A stretch of DNA of 64,000 nt, taken from the NCBI GenBank assembly GCA_949825065.1, contig OX463854.1, positions 17,299,226 to 17,363,225 on the forward strand. Reading direction: 5' to 3'. The translations under genes and the position numbers were made by a program. Positions within the stretch are counted from its first letter, which is position 1, and the number at the start of each line of letters is the position of its first letter. Below, one piece after another: positions 43,035 to 54,299 of the stretch. The DNA comes from Odontocerum albicorne (lineage: Eukaryota; Arthropoda; Insecta; Trichoptera; Odontoceridae). The notes below the pieces were generated by a model that was not told the origin of the DNA, did not search any database, and was given only the letters and a program-made list of their open reading frames with translations.

Positions 43035-43638
43035 ACTCACAAAGTAAAGATTTTCGACCGAGAACCGATTCCATTACTGTCGCCTAGTAATTAAACTTCC
43101 TCTCATCTAAACATTGCCCCTCGATTCAGAAAGGTCTTTGAAATCTAAGAAACACCCACGTGCATTGATCTTATGCATTTAGACACACTTTTTGATATTC
43201 TCTCATTAAGTCACCTTCGTGTCGAAGATTAGGGGGTGTCAGGTTTGCAAGAACCAGAAGTCATGCCAAAGGAGATCTTTTTCGAGTGCCAGTGACATGA
43301 GCTGAGTATCAATAATTGAGCACAATGCTCTCCTATGGAGCAAGCACACTAAGCCATCGCTGTCGTGTACACAGTGAGTATTTGATCCATTCTTACTCAT
43401 TATAAACTGTTTTCTCGATTTAATATGTATATTTTACTGTTCGACAGTACGTCATATCGTTTTAATTATTATATTATTTACCATTGTTATTTTATGTTTA
43501 TTGTATATTACCATACCAAAAAGTGACAGCTGTCAAATAATATTTAAATAGGAAAAAATGTTCTAACTATGACTTTAATAAAATTACTCTATGCTTCACC
43601 TAATGTTGCATACGAACGTAATTATAATCAATTTTATA
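43035..43638. other. No gene recognised
   Basis: 43200-43370 is somewhat GC-richer than average but shows no recognised coding motif. Confidence 0.45.
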
Positions 43639-43639
43639 T

Positions 43640-43882
43640 TGTTTGATGATTATTAGGCGGATATTGTATGGTATTACAGTTTTTATTGTATCCGATATTA
43701 CTAGGCGGGTTTATGCCGTTATTTCTTCCAATCAACCAGAAAGGTGTTTAACAAACCTTAGGTGAATATCGAATTCGACACGTTTTAAAAAAAATCTGGA
43801 TACCACCGAAAATCGAATCCGTAACCCCGGTTGGAACACAAACGTCTTACGAACTAGACAACGAAGGTAGTTAACTGAGAAT
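43640..43882 (-). mobile_element. SINE1, nearly full length, minus strand
   Basis: On the minus strand: A-box region GTCTAGTTCGTAAGACG, B box GGATTCGATTTTCGG, body with CACCTAAGGTTTGTTAAACA and TTTCTGGTTGATTGGAAGAA, then an AATAACGGCATAAACCCGCC-type tail. Confidence 0.8.
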
Positions 43883-43884
43883 AT

Positions 43885-45795
43885 TCACCTTACTCTATAT
43901 TTGTACGTTTTTTTCAGCGAATGAATGTTGTTCGAGTTAAATATAAATTGTTGAAGTGTTTCTAGGGGTCTAGTTACGAAACAGAACTATTTTTTTTTGT
44001 ATTAATGATTACGCCTATTTTGTATTAATGATTACGCCTATTTTGATCACGAATAAGACATTTTTGTTGATTAAGGTGGTCTATTATCTCAATATATCGT
44101 TTAATCATAAAAACTTTTCAAGCTTATCACTACTTCGAACGAATCCGTACGCGAAATATGCTTTTTTTGGCCATTAAGAAAATGGAAAAAGAAAACGTTT
44201 AGGGGAAATATGAAAATAAGCTCGCTCAAAACGGAAGTTATGGTTATTTATAATAATGTTTTCAACTGCCAAGTAATTGTGTACAGAAACACCAAGGAAA
44301 AGTTTGACAAATATTATATAATATATTTCAAGAGTTTTATGCCAATAAAATAACAGGACGGAGGGGTGTGAGATGATCGAAGGCTGAACCGAAAATTTTC
44401 ATCGGAATCACTATATTAAATAAATAACAATGACAAACTAATTTCATACTAGTGTTTAATGTAATTTATTATCTCTTTTTGATAAATGTTGACAGCAAAA
44501 AATGTAAAACAAATCTAAATTTGTCTAAGCCATATTCTATTGACGAGTTCATGGGTCCTTTATTTTGAAATTAGGTCCGTTGAAATTTTTCTGTGTTTTA
44601 ACAAAAAAAACTTAAAAAACGAGGTTATGGTAGAATAAATACTAGAATCATTGTAAGAATTTTAACATTTTGATAAGAATGCGCAGTTCGGTAAACGGTG
44701 CATACGAAAACCTCCTTAGCCTTTAGTCTGTAGACAAAGTGCCGACTCTAAATATTGGATGTTACCAAGGTTTAAAGAAGAAGACTTCTCAGTTTTCAGA
44801 ACAGATGTCTTAGGTTGATGGGTATCGCGTAGTATGAATACGTAACAAACGAGACGACTCGTATTCGGACGGCCTATAGCTTCAACGATGCAAGCGAGGC
44901 GATGACAGGCGAGGCGAGACAGTTGCCCAAAATTTGCGCTGTTTTATCGTCTTCTAGAGACTTGACAAATTCTACACCGTCCATCGGTATTATTATATAG
45001 ACATTCGTAGTCTTAACCTAACGTGAGATGATGGGTACCAGTTGGCTATGCAATGGTTGCATATCTGTGTTTCAAATAGAACGAATATAGTGTTTATATA
45101 GTCAGTTAGTTTATTATAAATTGGAACGGCTTGACATGTTTGAACGTGTTAGATATTAATAATATATATTTATAATCAATTTAGTGTTTTTATTTTTGGC
45201 AAAATCACATTTGTTATTACTTTCAACGTGTAACAGATTCAGTGAATGTAATGATACAACATATACACAGAATTCATTGAGTGTACCACGCCGATACAAT
45301 ATAGGTATAGTCATCGTTTAGTATTCCGGTCTCTCGCAACACGAATCACTGTGATTCAGATTATCCGTGTGATCTGAATATTTTTCAGGCAATAAACTTT
45401 GCTTAACAGTTTTGTTTAACGTTTAAGAGTCTACGATGCATTTAACCCGACAATTACTGTACATTTTCAAAAGCCGATAGATAATAGAAAAAATAGTTTT
45501 TTTGTAGACCTTTTCACTTCAATGCTTTAATTGTAAACGGTTGGACGAACATTTTGCTAGCTCAATTTTTTGGTGGTGTTAAAATATTATTTCAGAAAAG
45601 ATTTTTAGAAAAAAAAATGAAGTTTAATAAAAAATGTAGGCATAAACCATATTACAAAAAAATATATAATAAACCATATTTTCATATAATTATAAACATG
45701 TACTAATTCACAAATATACGAACAAGCTCAGATTTCTTGCCAGCGTAAAAAAAATGTCAAAATTTTAACAAATAAGACAAATAAATAAGAAGACT
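43885..45795. other. No gene recognised
   Basis: A 24-bp direct duplication (tgtattaatgattacgccta + tttt) lies at about 43999-44045. 44850-44960 has GC-richer words (gcgaggcgatgacaggcgag) of unknown origin. No gene recognised. Confidence 0.5.
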
Positions 45796-45799
45796 AAGG

Positions 45800-45945
45800 T
45801 TGATGTTGTATTATACTTTTGCTGTATACAGTACAAACGTGCGAGTTTATTAACATATAATAATTTCTTACAATCACCCAGAAAGATTTTAAAAAGGCTT
45901 TAAGTGATCTGAAGGATGTTGCACCTTAAGAATACATCAATATAC
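45800..45945 (-). mobile_element. SINE1 tail fragment, minus strand
   Basis: Reads, on the minus strand, cttaaagcctttttaaaatc, tttctgggtgattgtaagaa, atgttaataaactcgcacg and tttgtactgtatacagcaaa, the 3' half of SINE1. The head is not visible. Confidence 0.65.
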
Positions 45946-45949
45946 TCGT

Positions 45950-46860
45950 AGGTAGAATTCTTATAGCACTGTTAAGCAATGTAAAAATAGTGCTATTAAA
46001 AAAAACATTACCTAACGAAATGTTGCAACAGATTAAACCTGCCGATCGTCTTAGAACTTTGATTTCTTAGCAATCGGAACTTAAGGTTTGATATTTCGAG
46101 ACTGTGTGCTTGCTGAAGCACAACTGCTTGCACACAATAAATCAATTCACGCACAGGCATCTTTTATCTATAGGATGGTTTGCAATCATACTCGATCACG
46201 ATTGTTTTTCGTATCGTATAAGTAGAATCAACTTTCGCGATTATGAAGTGCAATCAGTGGAAAAAAATTTTTTTATTTATTTGTTTTTTTTTTCTAAATC
46301 TTTTTAAATTATGTTTTAACGTGAAGGATTTAGCAGGTGGTGAATTTAGAGTATCGCTCCTTCAATTACATATTTAAAGCACGTCCCATTTGGCAGTTTT
46401 AATTCAACGGAATATTATTTGTGTCAAACGTCTTTGTTCTTAGGGGATTTCCTTGGTGAATAAAACACTGATTCATTGTTGACGCTCATGAATTCAAATG
46501 TCTTATTGGCCACGTGTTTCATTGTTAACACGATTAAAGTGGAGTTTTTCATAGAAAGCGTTTCTGGAATTTTCGAGTTCAAGTACAATGGAGATGGTAA
46601 GAAATAAAATCGATTTACACAGATTTCATATCAATCGATGAAATGTAACATCATTTTTCTTCCATTTTGTTTTTGGTTTTGAACAAATTATTTATTTAAT
46701 TGATTTGGTAGCTATATTATAGAACTGCATTTTATTACAAAATTATTGAACACTTTGATGTGAAAAAAGTCTACACAAAAAATTTAATTAATGACAGATA
46801 TTTTTCAATTTACAAAATCATTATAAAAAATATTTTCAATAGAAAAAAAATCAATCTTGT
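45950..46860. other. No gene recognised
   Basis: AT-rich; nothing recognised. Confidence 0.5.
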
Positions 46861-46867
46861 GTTTTTA

Positions 46868-47240
46868 AACATACGTACAAACCATCAACTAATTTTTCCG
46901 TTGGGGTAGACAGAGATGACATAGTACCAAACCTTTCATACTTCCTTCATCTTCTTCACATTAAAACATCTTCTTATACAGTTCCTTTTGTTTCTCTTAC
47001 ATTTTACCTTTCCTTTTTTCGAAATTTCATATAATTTTAACATATTTTTCCCGGTCGTTCTCTATCCCGACTTCATCTTAACTTGCATTGTAATTTTTTT
47101 AGTCAGTCTTTTGTCATTTGTCGGTTTTTCTTGTCATACGTGTTTTTTATCCGATATATGTGAATTGCATAACCTTTTATCTGTAACTTATTATTTATTT
47201 GTGTTACAATTTTTGGTAGGTTGAATGGTGTTCTAATTAA
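46868..47240 (-). pseudogene. LINE-A 3' relic, minus strand
   Basis: On the minus strand the terminus is gtcatctctgtctaccccaa at 46900-46919, preceded by a degenerate coding stretch with a tgactaaaaaaattacaatg + caag block (47083-47106) that corresponds to ERLTKxIxMQ in the copy at 23670. It is strongly decayed. Confidence 0.6.
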
Positions 47241-47244
47241 TTCA

Positions 47245-47725
47245 TTCGATTTTCTCTATTTATCTAATAAATAATATACATACATCATTAGATAGAACCT
47301 GTAGCGATAGTTAGCTCTTCAGATTCCACAATTCTCGGCTAAGGGTACTTAGAGATCTATTAACTCACGGTAGGAATGTTGAGAAAAATGTTTTTTTTGG
47401 TTCATTATATCACCTTTTTTATATAATTGGAGCGGAGCTTTTGTATCTTACTACGTAAGGACACTACAATTGTAAGGAATTTGAAGTCATTTTCGTGAAA
47501 ATCAATGGTTCCAGTTGATTTACAGTTTGATGAGCTAAAACGTTTTATCTAATAAATTAAAAAAATAGAGACGCTGCACTGCATTTCATTTTAAAAAAGA
47601 CATCTACAGCAACTAAGCATAGAAATGTTATTTTGATTTATGTGTAGTTTGTTTTGAACATTATTTAAATATAATAATTTATATATACCATATATGAAAA
47701 AATCATACATATACTTTGCATTTCA
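47245..47725. other. No gene recognised
   Basis: AT-rich; nothing recognised. Confidence 0.45.
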
Positions 47726-47730
47726 TACAT

Positions 47731-47840
47731 TCTAATCCCATAAGTATCATTAGTGCCCATATGGGCACGGCTGTTTTCTAAGAGCTCTAATCCCATAAGT
47801 GTCATTAGTGCCCATATAAGGACGGATGTTTTCTAAGAGC
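47731..47840. repeat. 55-bp direct duplication
   Basis: tctaatcccataagt.tcatt through ttttctaagagc repeats at 47731 and 47786 with a few substitutions. The first unit contains the palindrome gtgcccatatgggcac. Confidence 0.93.
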
Positions 47841-47954
47841 TCTAAATGAATATTTGAAATTGCATTATAAATACCAAAAAAGAAAAATTAATAAAACACC
47901 AACAAAATTACTGTGTCCATGTGATCAAAACGAGTTTGTCCTGTGTCACTAATG

Positions 47955-48060
47955 AGTTAAAAATTGTTCCAATCAAGTTTATACTTAAGACTTATTTAAA
48001 CAACCTTCTATTTGTTAGAAGAGATTGCCACAAGCCTATACGCTCGCTAGGTTTTACTGT
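47955..48060 (+). mobile_element. SINE1 tail fragment
   Basis: Contains atacttaagacttatttaaa, ttctatttgttagaagagat and tgccac, the SINE1 tail, followed by unrelated sequence. Confidence 0.6.
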
Positions 48061-48064
48061 ATTG

Positions 48065-48595
48065 AACGAAAGTATAATTCAATATAATATACTGTTAATA
48101 AACAAATAACCACATTTTAGAATAGTAACACTTTATCAACGTTTTTAATTAAACGAGCCTGGAATATTTGTATAATATTTTTATTAATAATTGCGTTTTT
48201 TATTAACAACATATTACTTTTTCTTATAAGAGTTTCCATATTTTCCCCCTTCTTTGAATGGCTGTCATAAAAAGGACTCGGTCATGTCTTTGAGATATCT
48301 GAATGCTACATATAGCTACATTCCAACATCTTTGTGCCTTCCAACAACTTATTTATTTATCACTCTTTTGTGACCCATATCCTACATTTTATTCCCCTCG
48401 TTTTTACATAAGTGGATATTTGTGAATTTCATTTTATTCGTTTGTTTATTGTTCATTTATATGCATGTGCTGTAACATATATCTTTAATAATATAACCAA
48501 TCTTCAGCCAAGATAAAATGTCAAAAAGTGAAATGATTGAAAATTGGCGAGTTATTAATTAATTGGTATGATAGATACCCTTTGACTTATTAAAA
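48065..48595. other. No gene recognised
   Basis: AT-rich; nothing recognised. Confidence 0.45.
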
Positions 48596-48599
48596 TTTT

Positions 48600-48712
48600 T
48601 GATGTGGTATTTTGAAAAAAAATATTGTCTTCGATCCTAGTAATCGAACCTTCGAGCTTCGTAGGTAAGTGAAGTAACTTACAGTTCGCCATCGTACATA
48701 TTGGAAATAGTA
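48600..48712 (-). mobile_element. tRNA-like SINE head, minus strand
   Basis: On the minus strand a B-box-like AGGTTCGATTACTAGGATC follows a 40-base tRNA-like body (gcgaactgtaagttacttca at the 5' side). The A box is weak. It could be a diverged SINE head or a tRNA pseudogene. Confidence 0.4.
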
Positions 48713-48796
48713 CCGAACATGGACAGGCAACAATACTCGCACACGTCTAGATCACACAGAATGCTGTAAAGAAGATAAATATCAAAATTCGGTTAA

Positions 48797-48979
48797 GTGA
48801 AGGTATACTTTCTACCTTCCATTCCTACCATTAACAGCGGAAAATGGCGCCAAAATGAATTCATGCTTTCTATTGACACCATCAACAAAGATCTTTATGC
48901 AAACTTCGAGGGATTGGATCATGGTTGTAATTGCGGCAGGAGTTTGAGTACTTGGAGTAGGATAATTAAGCTGTGGTAG
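48797..48979. other. Coding-like open stretch, unassigned
   Basis: Open on both strands: plus 48797-48979 (NSGKWRQNEFMLSIDTINKD, GLDHGCNCGRSLSTW) and minus 48812-49069. It is less AT-rich than its flanks. I cannot tell which strand, if any, is coding, and recognise no family. Confidence 0.3.
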
Positions 48980-49052
48980 AAATTGTGTCATTATCAAATG
49001 ATTGGTTGATGGTTGTAAGCAGGACATTGTGAGGTGGACTTTTAATTTTTTT

Positions 49053-49209
49053 AAATTGATGAAGTACACCTAGGGTTGATACGCGTGGTACATACATATA
49101 AATTGATGAAGTACACCAAGGGTTGATACGCGTGGTACATATGTACATACATATAAATTGATGAAGTACACCAAGGGTTGATACGCGTGGTACATATGTA
49201 CATACATAT
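49053..49209. repeat. 46/56-bp tandem repeat, 3 copies
   Basis: Units starting aaattgatgaagtacacc at 49053, 49099 and 49155, each with gggttgatacgcgtggtaca. Units two and three have an extra atgtacat. It lies at the left edge of a Helitron remnant. Confidence 0.9.
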
Positions 49210-49365
49210 AGATTAAGTCACATAATTTATCAAGTTGACGAGAGTTTGTGACAATGCCATTGAATAGTTAATCAGCAATCGGTAAAAACTATATATTTTT
49301 TCCATGTTTATTTGTAAGTACGTGAATAAAGGCAGCTACATGGCAGTTTTTGGCGTGCAACCAGA

Positions 49366-49650
49366 ATGCGGGATGGGAATGCGGTCATACATATCGATGA
49401 AATCGCACAGTATCAGGCTGGAAGATACATAAGCAGCAATGAAGCTGTATGGCGAATTCTTTCATTTCCTATAAATGAACGAAGTCCAGCTGTTGTTCAC
49501 TTAGCAGTACATCTAGAAAATGGACAACGCGTTTATTTCATAGCTGCAAATGTGCAACAAATAGCCCTGAATCCACCGGCTACAACGTTAACTGCTTTCT
49601 TCACGCTATGTCAAAATGACGCGTTTGCGAAAACACTGCTGTATCACTGA
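49366..49650 (+). pseudogene. Helitron Rep/helicase protein fragment
   Basis: Open for 94 codons: IDEIAQYQAGRYISSNEAVW, RILSFPINERSPAVVHLAVH, LENGQRVYF and NPPATTLTAFFTLCQND. This is the well-conserved stretch between the Rep and helicase domains of insect Helitron proteins (YxxxRYxSxxEAxWRIxxFxxxxxxPxVxxLxxHLxxxQxVxF). The protein is cut off by a stop after KTLLYH; upstream Rep domain residues are missing. Confidence 0.9.
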
Positions 49651-49653
49651 TTG

Positions 49654-50030
49654 TGACGTCAAAAGAAGAATTGGTTGAAAAAGTATTTCTCTATATTTAA
49701 ATCAATTATAAGAATCACGATTGGCTGACGGAACGATCTAATGTTGCCGCCAAGAACACATACGTCTACGAACTTAACAATATTATTCAGTTATTTTTTT
49801 AATGTTTCACAATTTTGTATGTTTTTGCTATAACTTTCTTTCTTCTTTTTCAGTGCAATCGATCTGCTTTAGTTCATCAAAATGTCGAGGAAGCAGCAGA
49901 ACGACGTGTAGCCAGACTTAAGGATGTACGGTGGCGAGCACGGCGATCGCGTCCTACAGCTTCAGAACTCCTTCGTTCTCAACAGAATGTACGCGACAGG
50001 CTGATAGCGGCTGAAAGAGGTCAGTAGGAA
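49654..50030 (+). pseudogene. Helitron helicase 3' piece and exon-like segment
   Basis: First part (49666-49790) is a damaged version of the helicase segment found at 50467-50606 (EELVEKVFxx[21 protein letters not shown]). After a T-rich tract ending ttctttttcag (49843-49853), an open stretch reads VHQNVEEAAERRVARLKDVR, then WRARRSRPTASELLRSQQNV. The same segment is present in the Helitron at 36065-36922 on the other strand. Confidence 0.7.
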
Positions 50031-50121
50031 TATCAAAAGTATCTTTTTTATATAGAATATAATTTTATCTCTATGTTTATATTTCAAAATCTATCAAATC
50101 GTATGTAGAAATGGAGATTTT

Positions 50122-50255
50122 TTTAATTAGTTCCAATTATATATTTGTCTTCCCTTAACATTTAATTAGTTACAATTATCTTTCTGTCTTCCCTTAACAT
50201 TTAATTAGTTACAATTATCTCTCTGCCTTCCCTTAACATTTAATTAGTTACTTTA
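50122..50255. repeat. ~41-bp tandem repeat, 3 copies
   Basis: Units tttaattagttacaattatc + tctctgccttcccttaacat repeated three times with a partial fourth. They lie inside the Helitron remnant, between its two related halves. Confidence 0.9.
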
Positions 50256-50282
50256 ATGTTTCGTAATTTTATATGTTGCCTG

Positions 50283-50606
50283 AAATACTCTACTTTGTGG
50301 CGACACGTAAAGACGTTGAAATTAATTACAAATATGCGTGTCCAGCTGCAAAACGATCGATCAGCTGAGATATTCTCACATCAATTTCTGGAAATTGGGA
50401 ACGGAAAAGTGCCGGTTGATATGACCTCAGGACGAATTTCATTGTCTCATAGCTTCTGCAATTTAGTGATGTCAAAAGAAGAATTGGTTGAAAAAGTATT
50501 TCCCAATATTCAAATTAATTATAAGAATCACGATTGGCTGAGTGAACGAACTATTTTTGCCGCCAAGAACAAAGACGTCTACGAACTTAACAATATTATT
50601 CAGCCT
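50283..50606 (+). pseudogene. Helitron PIF1-like helicase C-terminal fragment
   Basis: Open frame reading LWRHVKTLKLITNMRVQLQN, then FLEIGNGKVPVDMTSG, ISLSHSFCNLV, EELVEKVFPNIQINY and HDWLSERTIFAAKNKDVYEL. This matches the conserved C-terminal part of Helitron helicases (LxxNMRxxL, FxxxLLxIGxGxxP, NHxWLxERAILAxKNxxVxxLN). The Walker A and B region upstream is missing, so it is non-functional. Confidence 0.9.
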
Positions 50607-50909
50607 CCTTTTTTAATGTTTCGCAATTTTATATGTTTTTGTTATAACTTTCTTTCTTCTTTTTCATTGCAATCGATCTTTCATTTGAATTCAAACCATA
50701 TCGTGAATTGACTTCTTGGAGTGATGCTATCATTTGCGAGCACGGTGATGAACGCGACAGACTGAGAGTGGCTGAAATACATAAAAAATATTGTATACCC
50801 ACAAGCATTGTGAAATTAAACATATTAGAAACATGTGCTTTCTCTTTTCTTTCTTTCCATTTAACCAGACTGAGCCACAGCAACGCGTGGCCGGGTAAAG
50901 CTAGTTAAT

Positions 50910-51675
50910 AAATAAAATCAATGCAAACACTTTTATCAGAACTGAGGAAATAACTTTTGAACGTTATTGCATGCATGCTATTTATATTGCATGGTTGTTG
51001 TATATTACGTTAATTGTCTTTTTGATTTGATTAAAATAATCATAATATTATAAATTGTAATTTAGAAGGTACATAATTCATTATCTTACATATTTTTATT
51101 TACATTATTCAAATAAACAAAAGCTTTTTCTTTGTAAATCACATCGCATTTTCTCCCTAAAACACAATTACCACTTGTGTGTTATTTCCTCAGAACCAGA
51201 ACAAGTTGGTAATTATACTGGTCTATTTTTTCCTGTTTTGTTACTATATCTAATCGTTTAATTAACCCAGATCCTGAAAGGACATCCGTTTCATTATGAG
51301 GGGTGGACCCCTGAGATGATATAGGGTGAGATATCCTTCCTGAAACAAGAGGGTGAGTATCTCACTCACTACCCCTATCAATAACGCTCTTTTCAAATTG
51401 CATCGTTAGATGAAAGTGGAGTCTTTATGACTTAACTTGAAAGGAAAAGTTTGTTCTAAATAAAGTTCCTTGTGTGTTAGAAGGTGATTTAAAATAGAGT
51501 TTAATGATCACTTTGAGGTAATAAAAGCTAAAACAGTTTTAAAAAATAATGAATATGCGATCATCATTTATTACGATTATGAAATCAATTTTAGATTCGT
51601 AAAAACTTGATTAATGCTTAACGAGTTATTTTATTATTCCACTAATTCCACTCTATGCGCTCTTCAGGTATTCCA
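50910..51675. other. No gene recognised
   Basis: AT-rich with a short GC-richer segment near 51270-51400; nothing recognised. Confidence 0.5.
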
Positions 51676-51680
51676 ATCTA

Positions 51681-51895
51681 TAGTTCGGAAATTCTAGGAT
51701 GAGTCCTGTGACAGCTCACAAATTTGCTACAATACAACCTTATGTAATGTATTTACCTAAATAACTTGCTATTTATTAGAATTGAGGATTATATTAAAGT
51801 TGATAAAATAATTTAAATTACTGAACATCGTTACAAGATTGTATGGGGGCAAATTTGTGAGCTGTCACAGGACTCATCCTACAATTTCCGAACTA
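51681..51895 (+). mobile_element. 215-bp MITE, copy 2
   Basis: Same length, ~61-bp inverted repeats and TA flanks (51679-51680, 51896-51897) as copies 1 and 3. Core in the same orientation as copy 3. Confidence 0.93.
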
Positions 51896-52149
51896 TAATA
51901 CAGCATGTCTGAAGTGGGCATCGGGATAGTAGCTAGAAACATTTGTTGAATTAATACAGTGAAATGGTATGTACTCGTACAACAAAATGCATTTTGTTAA
52001 GTTTTTTTTCTATCGTATGCGATCTTCATAATAAAATAGAAAAAGTGGATCTCTCGACTAAATTATCACAAGTTTGATATTTTAATACGAAGTTAAAGCT
52101 GACACATTTGATTGGTTAATAAATCAATAAGCTTAATTCTCTATCTGAA

Positions 52150-52570
52150 TACATTTATACATACCATCACGCCATTTCCTTGTCGAGGAAATAAAGAGGA
52201 GAGAGCGTCAAACTTCCTATAGCGATACACATCATCCGATTCATCTTCTTATACAGCTCCCACGAATTTTCTGACATTTTATTCTTTCAAAATATAATTT
52301 ACTTGATCCATCTACACTTGCCTTAATCTTCTTTTACCACGCCTTACACTCACATTTGTACTGTGTATTTGTTTTGTTAGTTTGTCTTCATTCATTCGTT
52401 ATATGATACATGTCTAAAACATTTAAGAGTGCTCTTCTTCATTCTACTTAATACATCAATACACCAATCTCAGGTTCACATTCATCCCTTATTCCGTATT
52501 ATGTCATAGATTATCATACCACCTGCTTTTCTAAGAGCACGCATTTACATAGCATTATCTAACGTTTCTA
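52150..52570 (-). pseudogene. LINE-A relic, minus strand
   Basis: On the minus strand: a segment corresponding to MRALRN..GG-MI (tgcgtgctcttagaaaagca, 52523-52542), a region with GHxxxE-like decay, then the terminus containing acgctctctcctctttattt and gaaatggcgtgatggtatgt at 52165-52190. Many frameshifts. Confidence 0.6.
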
Positions 52571-52894
52571 TAAAATTAATAATTAATTAAATATAATTTA
52601 TTTACTGAACTCAAGAATTTCTTATATTTTTTAAATCAAAAGTTTATTTCTGGTCTTATGATATTATGTAGGATTAGGATTTTTAAAATTCTAGAGTCGG
52701 TGCAAATTAATCTTGGCTTACTCCCTCGTACGTCAATCTGAAAAAAAAAACATGTTTTCCATAGAACTCGAGAAATAAAATTGCCAGTCAATTGAGTAAA
52801 CACTCATAAATGAATTGACGATTTCCAAAAAAAATATTCTTAGAATAACCTGCTTAGAATAAACCATTGATTTTCCCGGGTTGAATTTCAAGTA

Positions 52895-53560
52895 CTAAAC
52901 TTTCCTATCACGACGTATTTATTTCGCCTCCTTCACATCTTCTTATAAAGTTCCTTCTATTTCTTCTCCTCCCTACCTTTTTTAACCACATTTTCTTGGT
53001 CGTCTACCACTACACCAATTTATTATGCTTGCATTGCAAATTTGTTTATTCAGTTTTTCGTCACCAATCTGTTCAACAAGTTCAAACAACTTTAACAAGC
53101 TGCTTTTTATCTTAATTACGAATAACTCATCAGTTCTACTTAACTGCAGTTCTTCTTAACTGCAGTTCTTCTTAACTGCAGTTCTTCTCAGTGCACGCAT
53201 TTCCTCGGCTTCTTTCATTGATTAAATTTTCACGTCCATGTTTCACTCCTATACATCAATGATGCCACTTATTCTCTATTGTGAATCATCATTTTGGCAG
53301 ATATATCAATATTGCTAGGTTTGAGTACATGTACACATTTTAGTGCCCCATTGACTTCATTTCCTATTGTAATTCACCATCCACTATCTCTTTCCACTTT
53401 TCCGTTGTCTGAGAATATATTTCGCAAATAGAACACTTTTTTTAAAATTTTAACAAAATCTAGTTCTTTGTATATTAAATAACACAGTGTTCATTTTTAT
53501 GTTCCAAATGCCCAAAACCATATTCCTCAAGTTAACTTTACGACGATCTCCGCGAACTAA
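52895..53560 (-). pseudogene. LINE-A relic, minus strand
   Basis: Minus-strand pieces in order: a tcagacaacggaaaagtgga region (53391-53410), gtataggagtgaaacatgga (TLMYRSETW type; 53235-53254), tgcgtgcactgagaagaac (53180-53198, MRALRR), a tgttgaacagattggtgacg segment (53062-53081, the VEQIGDE counterpart of GHxERM), and a K/R-rich end. The 16-bp repeat at 53142-53189 interrupts it. Confidence 0.7.
53142..53189. repeat. 16-bp tandem repeat, 3 copies
   Basis: aactgcagttcttctt repeated three times inside a LINE-A relic. It lies beside the segment encoding the ALRR motif. Confidence 0.9.
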
Positions 53561-53599
53561 TTGATTAAACGTCGTCTTCCAGCTCAGAGGTGGGGAGAT

Positions 53600-53700
53600 C
53601 TGGTTTTCAATTAAAACGTCGTCAACATCTTTTTGGTTGGTAAAAAGTTATTGCCACATGTTAATAAACAGGTTTTACTTGATACAGCGAAGTTATAAAG
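53600..53700 (+). mobile_element. SINE1 tail fragment
   Basis: Contains gatctggttttcaattaaaa, tctttttggttggtaaaaag, attgccacatgttaataaac and aggtttta, the 3' part of SINE1. Confidence 0.65.
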
Positions 53701-53739
53701 CATATAATACAAAAATTCAAATAAAGTTGGGATATACCA

Positions 53740-54290
53740 GCTTTTATAAGAATAAAACTGGATAATATGAGGATAATAACAGGATGTTATAAATCAATAC
53801 AAGTGGAGAAAATCTTCCCATCAATCGGTATCGTCTCATCCGATATCTCCAGAAATGTTGTAGTCGACTTCAACAGGCGCGTTTAGAACTCAAGGCACCC
53901 CACCCCACCCCACCCTTTATATGGCCACCAACCAGCAATATCGAGATTGAAATCTAGAAATAGTTTCATGAAGAGAACGGAAGAATTGACAACCCCTACT
54001 GATAAAACGTGTTCTCTAAAATGAAAAAAAAATGACTGACGATTTGATAAAACAAGATAGCACTAGGATACCAATTGCCTTGGCCTTTTTGGTGAGCCTT
54101 GAATAGACTCCGTGGAGGAAGGACTAGATGTAATGTGAACATGCAGAGATGGGGTTTCTTGAACGAAAGTAGCATTGCTATACAGGACTCACAACATATG
54201 TTAACTTGTCGAAACATCAAGACTACATGCTCGGGATAAGACTTGATGTGAATAAAATATAGATTTATGCTGCCTCCTACATGAAACACA
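53740..54290 (+). pseudogene. LINE-D (jockey-related) C-terminal relic
   Basis: Reads MRIITGCYKSIQVEKIFPSI, GIVSSDISRN, then RLKSRNSF, and further on GRTRCNVNMQRWGFLE. These follow the order in a family of retrotransposon C-termini (MRxITGxLKxTPxxWLPxLxxIxPPxxRR ... RLKSRxxF ... GxGRCxxxLHKWGxxxSPxCxCG). Stops and frame changes are frequent. The terminal CxCG region is decayed. A short run of four ccccacccca-type units occurs at 53898-53921. Confidence 0.6.
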
Positions 54291-54299
54291 TGACATAGT

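Larger units (their letters stand above)
49340..50904 (+). mobile_element. Composite Helitron remnant
   Basis: The 3' end is clear: hairpin gccac agcaacgc gtggc, then cgggtaaagCTAG at 50901-50904 followed by T. The interior contains two copies of the same helicase-to-3' segment: 49654-50030 and 50467-50700 share gtcaaaagaagaattggttg + aaaaagtatt, atcacgattggctga and tacgtctacgaacttaacaa. The 5' TC end was not found. It is a decayed, internally rearranged copy. Confidence 0.8.
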
